From contig NC_018681.1 in NCBI RefSeq assembly GCF_000250675.2, positions 4,650,001 to 4,714,000 of the forward strand: a stretch of 64,000 nucleotides of DNA, written 5' to 3'. This DNA comes from Nocardia brasiliensis ATCC 700358 (GTDB lineage Bacteria > Actinomycetota > Actinomycetes > Mycobacteriales > Mycobacteriaceae). The notes under the pieces were generated by a model. It was not told the origin of the DNA, ran no database searches, and saw nothing but the letters and a program-made list of their open reading frames with translations. This document shows positions 34,593-43,335 of this stretch, one piece after another; position 1 is the first letter of the stretch; each line of letters opens with the position of its first letter. The position numbers and the translations under genes are program-made.

Positions 34593-37170
34593 GCCGGTGC
34601 TCCTTCATCCGCTCGTCGGCGCGTCGCAGGGTGACGATGCCGCCGGGCTGGGTGGCCAACTGTTCGGCGATCGCGCTGCCGGGGGAGTGTTGCGGTACCC
34701 AGACCACCCGGTCGGGCAGGTCGCTGATCATCAGGGGCAGCGTGATGCTGCCGTGTGCGCTGGCGACGGTCACCAGATCGTCGGTGACCGCGCCGATTTC
34801 GGCGGCGGTGGTGGCGGACAGCCGGGCCACCGCCGGGCGGGCGATGCCCGCAAGGTCGGGTTCGCCGTCCTGCATCCGGCCGTCGTCGAGCAGCATCCGC
34901 CAGCTGGCCAGTACCGCGGTGCCCGCGGCCGGCTGGGTGAGCGGGTGCGGCCGATGCGCGGGCGCGGCGACCGGTGCGCCGTCCCATACGCCGAGTTCGG
35001 CGAGTTCGGCACGCGCGGCGTCGGTGTCGGGCAGGTCGAGCACGACCTTCATCTCCTCCGCGATGGCTTGCAGCACCCGCTGATCCGACAGCGGCGCGGA
35101 CTGGCGGCGCACCATGTCGTCGCCGAGTGCCGCCGCGAACGGACGCGCTCTGCCCTCCCAGGTGAGGAAGGTGCCGGCCTTCTCCATCGCGGTGGCCACC
35201 GGGAAGACCACGTCGGCGCGCTCGGTCACCGAGCTGTGCCGCTGTTCCAGGCTGACCACGAACCGGGCCGCGTCGATGGCGGCGAGGGCGCCGTCCGGGT
35301 CCGGTAGATCGGTGACGTCCACGCCGCCGATCACCAAGGCGCCGAGACCGGGCGCGGCCTCCAGGATCGCCGCCGTGTCCCGGCCGGGCGCGGACGGCAG
35401 GTCCGCCACGTTCCAGACGGCCCGAACCTGTTGCCGGGCAAGCGGATCGACAACCGGCCGGCCGCCGGGCAGCAGGCCGGGCAGCGCACCCGACTCCACC
35501 GCGCCGCGTTCGCCGGCCCGCCGCGGCACCCAGGCCAGCGCGGCCCCGGTCTCGTCGGCGAGACGAACCGCGGCCGAGAGCCCACCGGCGATGCCTGCCA
35601 TCCGCTCGCCGACCATGATCACCGCGCCGGGTATGCGCAACAACCGTGCGAGGTCCGCGAGCTGCCCGGGATCGGTTCCCGGCGTGCCGTTTTCGCCGCC
35701 GCGCACGGCGTCGAGCAGATGGGGTTCGGCCCCGGGCATCGCGCGCACCAGCTTGCCCGCCATCCGCTCCAAGCCGCGGGAAGCGAACGGGGCCAGCGAA
35801 TAGATCGGCAGGCGGCGGCGCCGCGCGGCTTTGCGCAACCGCAGATAGACGATCGGCGACTCTTCCTCGGGTTCGAATCCGACGAGCAGCACGACCGGGG
35901 CGGTCTCGAGATCGTCGTATCCGACCGTCATGCCCTGCCCGGCGACGCGAGCGGCGAGGAAGTCCGCCTCCTCCGCCGAGTGGGCCCGGGCCCGGAAGTC
36001 GATATCGTTGGTGCCCAGCGCGATTCGGGCGAACTTGGCGTAAGCGTAGGCGTCCTCCTGGGTGACCCGGCCGCCGACCAGCACGCCCGCGCTGCCGTGC
36101 GCGGCGGCCAAACCTTCCGCGGCCGCGGCCAGCGCCTCGGACCACGAGGCGGGGGCCAGATTGCCGTCCCAGCCGCGGACCAGCGGGGTGGTGAGGCGGT
36201 CGCGTTCGGTGGCGTAGGCGAAGGCCCAGCGACCCTTGTCGCAGTTCCATTCCTCGTTGACCTGCGGATCGTCCCCGGCCAGGCGGCGCAGCACCTTGCC
36301 GCGCCGGTGGTCGGTGCGCTGGGCGCAGCCGGAGGCGCAGTGCTCGCACACATTCGGGCTCGACACCAGATCGAAGGGCCGGGCCCGGAACCGGTAGCTG
36401 GTGCCGGTGAGCGCGCCGACCGGGCAGATCTGCACGGTGTTGCCGGAGAAGTAGGAATCCAACGGTTCGGCCTGCGCGGTGCCGACCTGTTGCAGCGCAC
36501 CGCGTTCCAGCAGTTCGATGAACGGGTCACCGGCCACCTGCTGGGAGAACCGCGTGCACCGCGCGCACAGCACGCACCGTTCCCGATCCAGCAGCACCGC
36601 GCTGGACAGCGGAATCGGCTTGGGATACGTACGCTTCTCGCCTTCGAAACGGCTCTCGGCGCGGCCGGTGGACATCGCCTGGTTCTGCAGCGGGCACTCA
36701 CCGCCCTTGTCGCAGACGGGGCAGTCGAGCGGATGGTTGATGAGCAGCAGCTCCATCACGCCCTCCTGCGCCTTGTCCGCGACCGGCGAGGTGAGCTGGG
36801 TACGTACCACCATGCCGTCGGTGACGGTCATGGTGCAGGAGGCGACCGGTTTGCGCTGGCCCTCGACCTCGACGATGCACTGACGGCAGGCGCCGACCGG
36901 ATCGAGCAGCGGGTGATCGCAGAAGCGCGGGATCTGGATGCCGATCAGCTCGGCGGCCCGGATCACCAGGGTGCCCGCGGGCACGCTCACCGTCGCGTCG
37001 TCGATGGTGACCGACACCAGATCCGCGGGCACAGCCGCGGGTGCGCTCTTGTCCTCGGCTGCGGGCGCACCCGTCGTCCGGCCGCTGCCCCGCATCGAAT
37101 CACTTTGTGATGCAGGCCCACCCGCCGCCCGGCCACCACCCCGCATCGAATCACTCTGTGATGCAGTCAT
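34585..37170 (-). CDS. nuoG: NADH-quinone oxidoreductase subunit G
   Basis: 861 aa iron-sulfur subunit of the peripheral arm. Residues ~52-105 form the 2Fe-2S domain (FCDHPLLDPVGACRQC, cluster N1b). H-x3-C and CDKGGECPLQ near 155-165 bind N5, and RERCVLCARCTRFSQQ binds another 4Fe-4S cluster. CEHCASGCAQRTDHRRGK with NEEWNCDKGRWAF supplies the extra cluster (N7) of the long bacterial form. The C-terminal molybdopterin-oxidoreductase-like domain is retained without cofactor. Odd: residues 3-36 are two copies of a 17-residue repeat. It overlaps nuoHI by 8 bp. Confidence 0.96.
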   Translation of the reverse strand: MTASQSDSMRGGGRAAGGPASQSDSMRGSGRTTGAPAAEDKSAPAAVPADLVSVTIDDATVSVPAGTLVIRAAELIGIQIPRFCDHPLLDPVGACRQCIVEVEGQRKPVASCTMTVTDGMVVRTQLTSPVADKAQEGVMELLLINHPLDCPVCDKGGECPLQNQAMSTGRAESRFEGEKRTYPKPIPLSSAVLLDRERCVLCARCTRFSQQVAGDPFIELLERGALQQVGTAQAEPLDSYFSGNTVQICPVGALTGTSYRFRARPFDLVSSPNVCEHCASGCAQRTDHRRGKVLRRLAGDDPQVNEEWNCDKGRWAFAYATERDRLTTPLVRGWDGNLAPASWSEALAAAAEGLAAAHGSAGVLVGGRVTQEDAYAYAKFARIALGTNDIDFRARAHSAEEADFLAARVAGQGMTVGYDDLETAPVVLLVGFEPEEESPIVYLRLRKAARRRRLPIYSLAPFASRGLERMAGKLVRAMPGAEPHLLDAVRGGENGTPGTDPGQLADLARLLRIPGAVIMVGERMAGIAGGLSAAVRLADETGAALAWVPRRAGERGAVESGALPGLLPGGRPVVDPLARQQVRAVWNVADLPSAPGRDTAAILEAAPGLGALVIGGVDVTDLPDPDGALAAIDAARFVVSLEQRHSSVTERADVVFPVATAMEKAGTFLTWEGRARPFAAALGDDMVRRQSAPLSDQRVLQAIAEEMKVVLDLPDTDAARAELAELGVWDGAPVAAPAHRPHPLTQPAAGTAVLASWRMLLDDGRMQDGEPDLAGIARPAVARLSATTAAEIGAVTDDLVTVASAHGSITLPLMISDLPDRVVWVPQHSPGSAIAEQLATQPGGIVTLRRADERMKEHRHE
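37063..37164 (-). repeat. two tandem 51-bp repeats inside nuoG 5' end
   Basis: Two adjacent 51-bp (17-codon) units encode ASQSDSMRGGGRAAGGP (37164-37114) and ASQSDSMRGSGRTTGAP (37113-37063). Each contains a palindromic core, ATCACaaaGTGAT-like, within GCATC...GATGC. Further copies lie at the starts of nuoC and nuoD. The units keep the reading frame and follow the start codon directly, adding residues absent from mycobacterial NuoG. Confidence 0.85.
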
Positions 37171-38481
37171 TTATGCCTCCTTTGCCCAGGCGGTGGACCG
37201 CGCCGGGTCGAACGGGCAACCGCCGAGCCGCAGATGGTCGACGTATTCGTCGCGGAAGTACTTCAGCGACGAGATGATCGGGCTGGCCGCGCCGTCGCCG
37301 AGCGCGCAGAACGACTTGCCGTTGATGGTGTCGCTGATGTCGAGCAGCTTGTCCAGGTCGGCCTCGGTGCCGCGGCCCTGTTCGATCCGTTCGAGCAGTT
37401 GCACCAGCCAGTAGGTTCCCTCGCGGCACGGGGTGCATTTGCCGCAGGATTCGTGCGCGTAGAACTCGGTCCAGCGCAGCACCGCGCGCACGACGCAGGT
37501 GGTCTCGTCGAAGATCTGTAATGCCTTGGTGCCCAACATGGATCCGGCGGTGGCGACACCCTCGTAGTCCAGTGGCACGTCGAGGTGGGCGGCGGTGAAC
37601 AGTGGCGTGGACGACCCGCCGGGCGTCCAGAACTTCACCTTGTGGCCGTGGCGGACACCGCCGGCGTAGCCGAGCAATTCGCGCAGCGTGACGCCCAGCG
37701 GCGCCTCGTACTGCCCGGGGCGATGCACGTGACCCGACAGCGAGTAGAGCGTGAAGCCCGGCGATTTCTCGGTGCCCATCGCGCGGAACCACTCGGTGCC
37801 GTGCAGGATGATCGAGGGCACGCTGGCAATGGATTCGACGTTGTTCACCACGGTCGGGCAGGCGTACAGCCCGGCGACGGCGGGGAACGGCGGCCGCAAT
37901 CGAGGCTGGCCGCGGCGGCCTTCGAGCGAGTCGAGCAGCGCGGTTTCCTCACCGCAGATATAGGCGCCCGCGCCCGCGTGCACGATGAGTTCGAGGTCGT
38001 AGCCGGAACCGAGGATGTTGGTGCCGAGAAAGCCTGCCTCGTAGGCCTGCGCGACGGCGGCTTGCAGGCGGCGCAGCACCGGGACCACTTCGCCGCGCAC
38101 ATAGATGAACGCGTGGGCGGCGCGGATGGCATAGGCGGCGATGACGACGCCCTCGATCAGCACGTGCGGACTCGACAGCATCAGCGGAATGTCTTTGCAC
38201 GTACCGGGTTCCGACTCGTCGGCGTTGACCACCAGATAGTGCGGTTTGGTGACGCCGTCGGGGCCCGGGCCCTGCGGGATGAAGCTCCACTTCATGCCGG
38301 TGGGAAAGCCCGCGCCGCCGCGGCCGCGCAGCCCGGCGTCCTTGACGGTCTGGATGACGTTGTCCGGCTGCATCGCCAGCGCCTTGCGCAGCGCCTGGTA
38401 GCCGTCGTGGCGGCGATAGGTGTCCATCGTCCAGGACTGCGGGTCGTCCCAGTACCGGGTGAGTACGGGGGTCAACGTCAT
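37171..38481 (-). CDS. nuoF: NADH-quinone oxidoreductase subunit F
   Basis: 436 aa subunit that binds NADH, FMN and the first 4Fe-4S cluster. The dinucleotide/FMN loop GRGGAGFPTG lies at residues 53-62. The FMN region YICGEETALLDSLEGRRGQPRL lies near 180. The N3 cluster is bound by CGKCTPCREGT near residue 350 with a further Cys (SFCALGDGA) downstream. Its TAA stop abuts the nuoG ATG with no gap, and it starts one base after nuoE stops. Confidence 0.97.
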   Translation of the reverse strand: MTLTPVLTRYWDDPQSWTMDTYRRHDGYQALRKALAMQPDNVIQTVKDAGLRGRGGAGFPTGMKWSFIPQGPGPDGVTKPHYLVVNADESEPGTCKDIPLMLSSPHVLIEGVVIAAYAIRAAHAFIYVRGEVVPVLRRLQAAVAQAYEAGFLGTNILGSGYDLELIVHAGAGAYICGEETALLDSLEGRRGQPRLRPPFPAVAGLYACPTVVNNVESIASVPSIILHGTEWFRAMGTEKSPGFTLYSLSGHVHRPGQYEAPLGVTLRELLGYAGGVRHGHKVKFWTPGGSSTPLFTAAHLDVPLDYEGVATAGSMLGTKALQIFDETTCVVRAVLRWTEFYAHESCGKCTPCREGTYWLVQLLERIEQGRGTEADLDKLLDISDTINGKSFCALGDGAASPIISSLKYFRDEYVDHLRLGGCPFDPARSTAWAKEA

Positions 38482-38482
38482 G

Positions 38483-39211
38483 TCAGGCCTCCGAATCCTG
38501 TGGCAGTACCGAGGTTTGCGCGGGATCGGGGGCCGTCATGCGCTGCTCCCGCGCGACTTCCAGTCCGGCCAGGGTGGCCGGCCCCGCCGCGCCGTCGAGC
38601 ACGCCGGGCCGTTCGTCCGGGAAGCCGGCGAGGATGCGCGCGGTTTCCTTGAACGTGCACAGCGGCGCGCCCCGGGTCGGCGTCACCTGCTGCCCCGCGC
38701 GCAGCGCGTCGACGAGGGCTTGCGCCGATTCGGGTGTCTGGTTGTCGAAGAACTCCCAGTTGATCATGATCACCGGGGCGAAATCGCAGGCCGCGTTGCA
38801 TTCGACGTGCTCGAGGGTGATCTTGCCGTCCGCGGTGGTGTCGCCGTGCGCGATGCCCAGATGCCGTTCGAGCGCGGTGAGGATGGCGTCACCGCCCATC
38901 ACCGCGCACAGCGTGTTGGTGCACACGCCGACGTGGTAGTCGCCGGTCGGGGTGCGCCGGTACATCGAATAGAAGGTGGCGACGGCGGTGACCTCGGCGC
39001 CGGTCAAACCCAATTGGTCGGCACAGAAGTCGATGCCGGTGCCGGTGACGCAGCCCTCCTCGGCCTGCACCAGGTGCAGCAGCGGCAGCAGGGCCGAGCG
39101 TGGCTCCGGATAGCGGGCGATGATCTGCTTGGCGTCGAGTTCGAGCCGCTCCCGGATGAACGGCTGGAACGGTTCGGGCCGCGTGCTGAGCTTCAACAAG
39201 ATTTCCGTCAT
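38483..39211 (-). CDS. nuoE: NADH-quinone oxidoreductase subunit E
   Basis: 242 aa thioredoxin-fold 2Fe-2S subunit (cluster N1a). Ligands are C97 and C102 (CTNTLC) with C138 and C142 (CNAAC). The N-terminal helical part (YPEPRSALLPLLHLVQ) packs against NuoF. The C-terminal ~60 residues after TFKETARILAG are a long, low-complexity tail as in mycobacteria. The ATG overlaps the nuoD stop by 4 bp. Confidence 0.96.
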   Translation of the reverse strand: MTEILLKLSTRPEPFQPFIRERLELDAKQIIARYPEPRSALLPLLHLVQAEEGCVTGTGIDFCADQLGLTGAEVTAVATFYSMYRRTPTGDYHVGVCTNTLCAVMGGDAILTALERHLGIAHGDTTADGKITLEHVECNAACDFAPVIMINWEFFDNQTPESAQALVDALRAGQQVTPTRGAPLCTFKETARILAGFPDERPGVLDGAAGPATLAGLEVAREQRMTAPDPAQTSVLPQDSEA

Positions 39212-40587
39212 CGGTCTACTCCGCCCATCACGGGGTCGATGCTGGCGACCGACGCGATGACGTCGGCGACCATGCCGCCCTCACACGTCGCCGCCACCGC
39301 TTGCAAATTGGTGAACGAGGGGTCGCGGTAGTGCACCCGGAACGGCCGGGTGCCGCCGTCGCTGACCATGTGCACGCCGAGTTCGCCGCGGGGCGATTCG
39401 ACGGCGGTGTACACCTGACCCGCCGGCACCCGGATGCCCTCGGTGACCAGCTTGAAATGGTGGATCAGGCCCTCCATCGAGCTGCCCATGATCTTGCTGA
39501 TGTGCTTGGGGGAGTTGCCGAGTCCGTCCGGGCCGATCTGCAGATCGGCGGGCCAGGCGATCTTCTTGTCGTCCACCATCACCGGGCCGGGCCGCAGCTT
39601 GTCCAGGCACTGCTCGACGATCTTGAGCGACTCCTTCATCTCGTCCACCCGGATCACGTAGCGGCCGTAGCAGTCACAGCCCGTGGTGGTGGGGATGTCG
39701 AATTCGTAGTTCTCGTACCCGCAGTAGGGCTGGGCTTTGCGCAGGTCGTGCGGCAGGCCGGTGGCGCGCAGCACCGGGCCGGTGATCCCCAGCGCCATGC
39801 AGCCCTGCAGATCGAGGTAGCCGATGTCCTGGGTGCGGGCCTTCCAGATGGGGTTGGCGGTGAGCAGCTGCTCCATGTCACGCAACCGTTTCGGCATGAG
39901 CGCCAGCAGTTCCCGGACCTTGGTCACGCCGTCGTCGGGCAGATCCTGGGCCAGGCCGCCGGGCCGGATGTAGGCGTGGTTCATCCGCAAGCCGGTGATC
40001 GTCTCGAAGACGTCGAGGATCAGCTCGCGCTCCCGGAATCCGAACAGCATCGGGGTCAGCGCGCCCAGTTCCATGCCGCCGGTGGCCAGCGCCACCAGGT
40101 GCGAGGAGATGCGGTTCAGCTCCATCAGCATGACGCGAATGATGTTGACCCGCTCCGGGATCGCGTCGGTGATGTCGAGCAGCTTCTCCACTCCGAGGCA
40201 GTACGCGGTCTCGTTGAAGAACGGGGACAGGTAGTCCATCCGGGTGACGAAGGTGACGCCCTGGGTCCAGTTGCGGAATTCCAGGTTCTTCTCGATACCG
40301 GTGTGCAGATAGCCGATGCCGCAGCGCGCCTCGGTGACGGTTTCGCCCTCGATCTCCAGGATCAGGCGCAGCACGCCGTGCGTGGACGGATGCTGCGGGC
40401 CCATGTTGACGACGATGCGTTCCTCGCCGGCGCCGCGCAGCGAGTCGGCGACCTCTTCCCAGTCCTGTCCGGCGACGGTGACCACGGTGGGTTCGGGTCC
40501 GGCGGCGCGGGGTTCGATCTCGGTCTCGTGCGCCTCACCCGTCACCGGGCCGCCACTGCGCACGGAATCGTTGTGCGATGCAGTCAT
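39208..40587 (-). CDS. nuoD: NADH-quinone oxidoreductase subunit D
   Basis: 459 aa 49-kDa-type subunit forming the quinone site with NuoB and NuoH. NMGPQHPSTHGVLRL near residue 65 carries the quinone-site histidine loop. RMDYLSPFFNETAYCLGVEK holds the conserved Tyr region, and the C-terminus DPVMGGVDR is typical. Start is ATG 40587, sharing one base with the nuoC stop (TGATG); the frame continues upstream inside nuoC. Residues 3-19 (ASHNDSVRSGGPVTGEA) are a diverged copy of the 17-residue repeat. Confidence 0.96.
   Translation of the reverse strand: MTASHNDSVRSGGPVTGEAHETEIEPRAAGPEPTVVTVAGQDWEEVADSLRGAGEERIVVNMGPQHPSTHGVLRLILEIEGETVTEARCGIGYLHTGIEKNLEFRNWTQGVTFVTRMDYLSPFFNETAYCLGVEKLLDITDAIPERVNIIRVMLMELNRISSHLVALATGGMELGALTPMLFGFRERELILDVFETITGLRMNHAYIRPGGLAQDLPDDGVTKVRELLALMPKRLRDMEQLLTANPIWKARTQDIGYLDLQGCMALGITGPVLRATGLPHDLRKAQPYCGYENYEFDIPTTTGCDCYGRYVIRVDEMKESLKIVEQCLDKLRPGPVMVDDKKIAWPADLQIGPDGLGNSPKHISKIMGSSMEGLIHHFKLVTEGIRVPAGQVYTAVESPRGELGVHMVSDGGTRPFRVHYRDPSFTNLQAVAATCEGGMVADVIASVASIDPVMGGVDR
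40531..40581 (-). repeat. diverged 51-bp repeat at nuoD start
   Basis: Encodes ASHNDSVRSGGPVTGEA, 17 residues directly after the first two codons of nuoD. It matches the nuoG/nuoC unit in length, position and about half the residues (AS-x-x-DS-x-R-x-G-G). It begins with the same GCATCG/GATGC context near the start codon. Confidence 0.65.
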
Positions 40588-41408
40588 CAGTTGTACGCCC
40601 TCCGCTCGTCGGGCGGCGGTATCCGCGCGCCCTTGTACTCGACCGGGATCCCGCCGAGCGGGTAGTCCTTGCGCTGGGGATGACCGCGCCAGTCGTCGGG
40701 CATCAGGATTCGAGTGAGCGAGGGGTGCCCGTCGAAGAGGATGCCGAAGAAGTCGTAGGTTTCCCGCTCGTGCCAGTCGGTGGTCGGATACACGTCGTAC
40801 AGCGACGGGATGTGCGGGTCGGCGTCCGGCGCAGCCACTTCCACGCGCAGGCGCCGGTTGTGCGTGATCGACATGAGCGGGTACACGGCGTGCAGTTCGC
40901 GGTCGGCGTCGTCCGGATAGTGCACCCCGCTGACGCCGAGGCACAGCTCGAAACGCAGTGCGGCCGTGTCGCGTAACGCGCGCGCGACGGCGACGAGGTG
41001 TTCGCGCCGCACGTGCAGGGTGAGTTCGCCGCGGAAGACGACGACCTTCTCCAGCGCCGTCTCCAGCCGCAGGCCGCCCTGATCGAGCGCGGTGCGCAGC
41101 GCGTCGACGATCTCGTCGAAGTAGCCGCCGTAGGGCTGGGGCGAACTGCCCGGCAGGCTGACCGGGCGGACGAGCCCGCCGTAGCCGGAGGTGTCGCCGC
41201 TGCCGCGCACGCCGAACATGCCGTGCCGGGTGCCGATCACCTCGTCGGGTTGTTCCGGGATCGGCCGCGTGCCTTCCGGGCCCGCCGTCGCGGCGGCATC
41301 GATCTCGTCGTGCGCCGCGGTGGTGGTGTTGTCGTCGGGGGAGTCGAACGGCCCGCCCGCCACCCGGCCACCACCCCTCATCGAGTCGCTTTGCGACGCT
41401 GAGCTCAT
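40587..41408 (-). CDS. nuoC: NADH-quinone oxidoreductase subunit C
   Basis: 273 aa 30-kDa-type subunit. The family signature HERETYDFFGILFDGHPSLTRI lies near residue 205, followed by the usual ending PLGGIPVEYKG...PPPDERRAYN. Start is ATG 41408, overlapping the nuoB stop as ATGA; the frame continues upstream inside nuoB. Residues 4-20 (ASQSDSMRGGGRVAGGP) are a 17-residue repeat unit, followed by an acidic Thr-rich spacer to about residue 50 before the conserved MFGVRGSGDTSGYGGLVR. Confidence 0.96.
   Translation of the reverse strand: MSSASQSDSMRGGGRVAGGPFDSPDDNTTTAAHDEIDAAATAGPEGTRPIPEQPDEVIGTRHGMFGVRGSGDTSGYGGLVRPVSLPGSSPQPYGGYFDEIVDALRTALDQGGLRLETALEKVVVFRGELTLHVRREHLVAVARALRDTAALRFELCLGVSGVHYPDDADRELHAVYPLMSITHNRRLRVEVAAPDADPHIPSLYDVYPTTDWHERETYDFFGILFDGHPSLTRILMPDDWRGHPQRKDYPLGGIPVEYKGARIPPPDERRAYN
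41349..41399 (-). repeat. 51-bp repeat at nuoC start
   Basis: Encodes ASQSDSMRGGGRVAGGP, identical at 16 of 17 residues to the first nuoG copy, and located three codons after the nuoC start. Protein identity this high in an N-terminal tail with no functional constraint known to me points to a recently spread DNA element. Confidence 0.85.
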
Positions 41409-41959
41409 CGCAGCAGCCCCTCCATCCGAATGGTGGGTGTCGAAGCCAGGGCCGCCTGCTCGGCGGCACGCACGGCCTCCTCCCGGTTGACCCCGAGCGG
41501 CATTTCCTGGATCTTGGCGTGCAGCGTCAGGATCGCGTTCAACAGCATCTCCGGCCGCGGTGGGCAGCCGGGCAGGTAGATGTCGACCGGTACCACGTGA
41601 TCGACGCCCTGCACGATGGCGTAGTTGTTGAACATTCCGCCCGATGACGCGCAAACCCCCATGGCGAGAACCCATTTCGGTTCGGTCATCTGGTCGTAGA
41701 CCTGTCGCAGCACCGGCGCCATCTTGTTGCTGACCCGGCCCGCGACGATCATCAGATCGGCCTGCCGCGGCGAGGCGCGGAACGCCTCCATACCGAAGCG
41801 GGCAATGTCGAAACGGCCTGCGCCCGTGGCCATCATCTCGATGGCGCAGCAGGCCAGACCGAAGGTGGCGGGCCACAGTGAGCCCTTACGCAGATATCCG
41901 GCGAAATCTTCGACCGTGCTCAGCAGAAAGCCGCTGGGCAGTTTTTCCTCGAGTCCCAT
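41405..41959 (-). CDS. nuoB: NADH-quinone oxidoreductase subunit B
   Basis: 184 aa subunit binding the terminal 4Fe-4S cluster N2, which reduces menaquinone. Ligands are the tandem C37-C38 (LACCAIEMM), C103 (GVCASSGG) and C132 (PGCPPRPE). SPRQADLMIVAGRVSNKMAP is the conserved quinone-site segment. The start at ATG 41959 lies 50 bp after nuoA stops, the largest gap in the operon. Confidence 0.97.
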   Translation of the reverse strand: MGLEEKLPSGFLLSTVEDFAGYLRKGSLWPATFGLACCAIEMMATGAGRFDIARFGMEAFRASPRQADLMIVAGRVSNKMAPVLRQVYDQMTEPKWVLAMGVCASSGGMFNNYAIVQGVDHVVPVDIYLPGCPPRPEMLLNAILTLHAKIQEMPLGVNREEAVRAAEQAALASTPTIRMEGLLR

Positions 41960-42009
41960 ATCCGACTAACCTTCACTTCCACTCGTCGCCCGAACACGCT
42001 GTGCGGCAG

Positions 42010-42390
42010 TCAGTCCCAACTGAGTCCGCCGCGCCGCCATTCGTAGGCGTAGGCCACGGACACGTTGAAGATGAACAGCGCCATCGCGGCGAGACCGAAG
42101 AGACCGAGTGCATCGAAGTGGACTGCCCACGGGTAGAGGAACACGATCTCGATGTCGAAGATGATGAACAGCATGGCGGTGAGGTAGTACTTCACCGGAA
42201 AGCGTTGGCCCGTCACGTTTCCCGGGCCGCCGGCCACGGCGTGCGGGGTCGGTTCGATACCGCACTCGTAGGCCTCGAGTTTGGCCCGGTTGTACCGCTT
42301 CGGGCCGACGAGGGCCGCCATGACGATGGTGAACACCGCGAACGCCGCAGCGACCGCGCCTAGTACAAGAGTCGGCATTTCGATATTCAC
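42010..42390 (-). CDS. nuoA: NADH-quinone oxidoreductase subunit A
   Basis: 126 aa, three spans, homologue of ND3. The loop between spans 1 and 2 has the conserved cysteine in LEAYECGIEP, and QRFPVKYYLTAMLFIIFDIEIVFLYPWAV is diagnostic. I chose GTG 42390 (MNIEMPTLVLGAV) because GGAGAGGG precedes it and mycobacterial NuoA begins at the same place; the frame is open to 42561. First gene of the operon. Confidence 0.95.
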   Translation of the reverse strand: MNIEMPTLVLGAVAAAFAVFTIVMAALVGPKRYNRAKLEAYECGIEPTPHAVAGGPGNVTGQRFPVKYYLTAMLFIIFDIEIVFLYPWAVHFDALGLFGLAAMALFIFNVSVAYAYEWRRGGLSWD

Positions 42391-42939
42391 GACTGCCCTC
42401 TCCCTTGGTGTGAGCCGGCCCCTTCCTGGTGGGCTGGAGCCTGCGGGTGGGCCGTCCGTTAGCCGGACGGCAGCTTCCGAGGCGGGCTGACGTCGTTGTC
42501 CGCCTCGGCCAGACTCGCCCCATGGCCAGCTCGGCGCGGGGTGATGGCTGTGCCCGCGCACCTGTGAGCTAGGGCACAGCCTACAACCGATATGTCTGGG
42601 TGCCGCAGCTTTGACTGCTGCGTTTGATCTAATTCGTGACGCGGATTCATGACTGAAACGGTGGTAATCGCAAGGCCTGTCACGTGACGTTGGTCGACCG
42701 GTCAGTCGGTGTCGCGAAAAACCGCTCCTCGGAGCATGTTTCGGGTGGTGGCCAGGCTTTTGCTCTTAGGTGAGCCTCACCCCAACATCCATCACTCCGC
42801 CCGACCTGGACGGGAGGCCGATAAGCGACGTCGGCGATAAGTCCGCAACCGGGAGTCGTCTTACGCAGCGGCAGGCCGGTTTTCGATTAATGCAGGCTAT
42901 GCATCAATGCTCGCACTGAAAGTGGTACGGGAGAACCGC
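42391..42939 (-). promoter_or_regulatory. nuo operon upstream region
   Basis: 549 bp without a gene between the receiver gene and nuoA, both on the minus strand; it must contain the nuo promoter, although I could not choose one with confidence. Contents: a hairpin in the probable 5' UTR (GCCGTCCG-TTAGC-CGGACGGC, 42451-42471), a GTCACGTGAC palindrome (42679-42688), an iron-box-like site (42766-42784), and an imperfect palindrome ATTAATGCA-GGCTA-TGCATCAAT (42886-42908) just after the receiver gene. Confidence 0.5.
42766..42784. promoter_or_regulatory. iron-box-like (IdeR/DmdR) site
   Basis: TTAGGTGAGCCTCACCCCA agrees at 14 of 19 positions with the IdeR/DtxR consensus TTAGGTTAGGCTAACCTAA as I remember it, and its GCCTCACC half also resembles the Streptomyces DmdR1 box. 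It lies about 375 bp upstream of nuoA. Complex I needs eight or nine Fe-S clusters, so iron control would make sense, but the distance is long for a repressor and binding is not shown. Confidence 0.45.
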
Positions 42940-43335
42940 TCAGGCTGCCGAACGGTTGCGCAGCAGCCCGACCACGGCCTCGGTGAGCCGGATCGGATCG
43001 ATCGGATGCGAGACCGCCGCCTCGGCGCGCGACCAATTGGCCAGCCAGGCATCGTCGGGGCGGCCGGTGAGCACGAGCACCGGTGGGCAGTGCTCGATTT
43101 CGTCCTTGAGTTGCTTGGCGATACCCAGCCCGCCGGTCGGGGCGGACTCGCCGTCGAGGATGACGAGATCGATGCCGCCGGCGTCCATGTGCTGGATCAC
43201 CACGGGGCCGGTGGCCACTTCGAGGTAGTCCAACGCCGGTAGCTCCGGATGCGGCCGTTTACCCAACGCCAGGATCACCTGGCGCCGCGTATCGGCGTCG
43301 TTGCTGTACACGAGGACCCGCAGTGAGTCGGCCAC
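42940..43335 (-). CDS. degenerate receiver-domain protein (Rv3143-like)
   Basis: 131 aa, a lone response-regulator receiver fold. The N-terminal acidic pair lies in YSNDADTR, the phosphoacceptor Asp in VILDGES near residue 60, and the Thr in VLTGRPDD near 89. The invariant Lys is replaced by His in AVSHPIDP, so normal phosphorylation signalling is doubtful. No DNA-binding domain is attached. Mycobacteria carry the same kind of protein (Rv3143) upstream of nuoA, so the linkage to complex I is conserved; its role there is unknown. Confidence 0.85.
   Translation of the reverse strand: MADSLRVLVYSNDADTRRQVILALGKRPHPELPALDYLEVATGPVVIQHMDAGGIDLVILDGESAPTGGLGIAKQLKDEIEHCPPVLVLTGRPDDAWLANWSRAEAAVSHPIDPIRLTEAVVGLLRNRSAA

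Noticed and set aside
34589..36349. Long open frame opposite in phase within nuoG
   Set aside because: Arg-rich nonsense composition typical of shadow frames in high-GC DNA; nuoG in the other frame has full homology.
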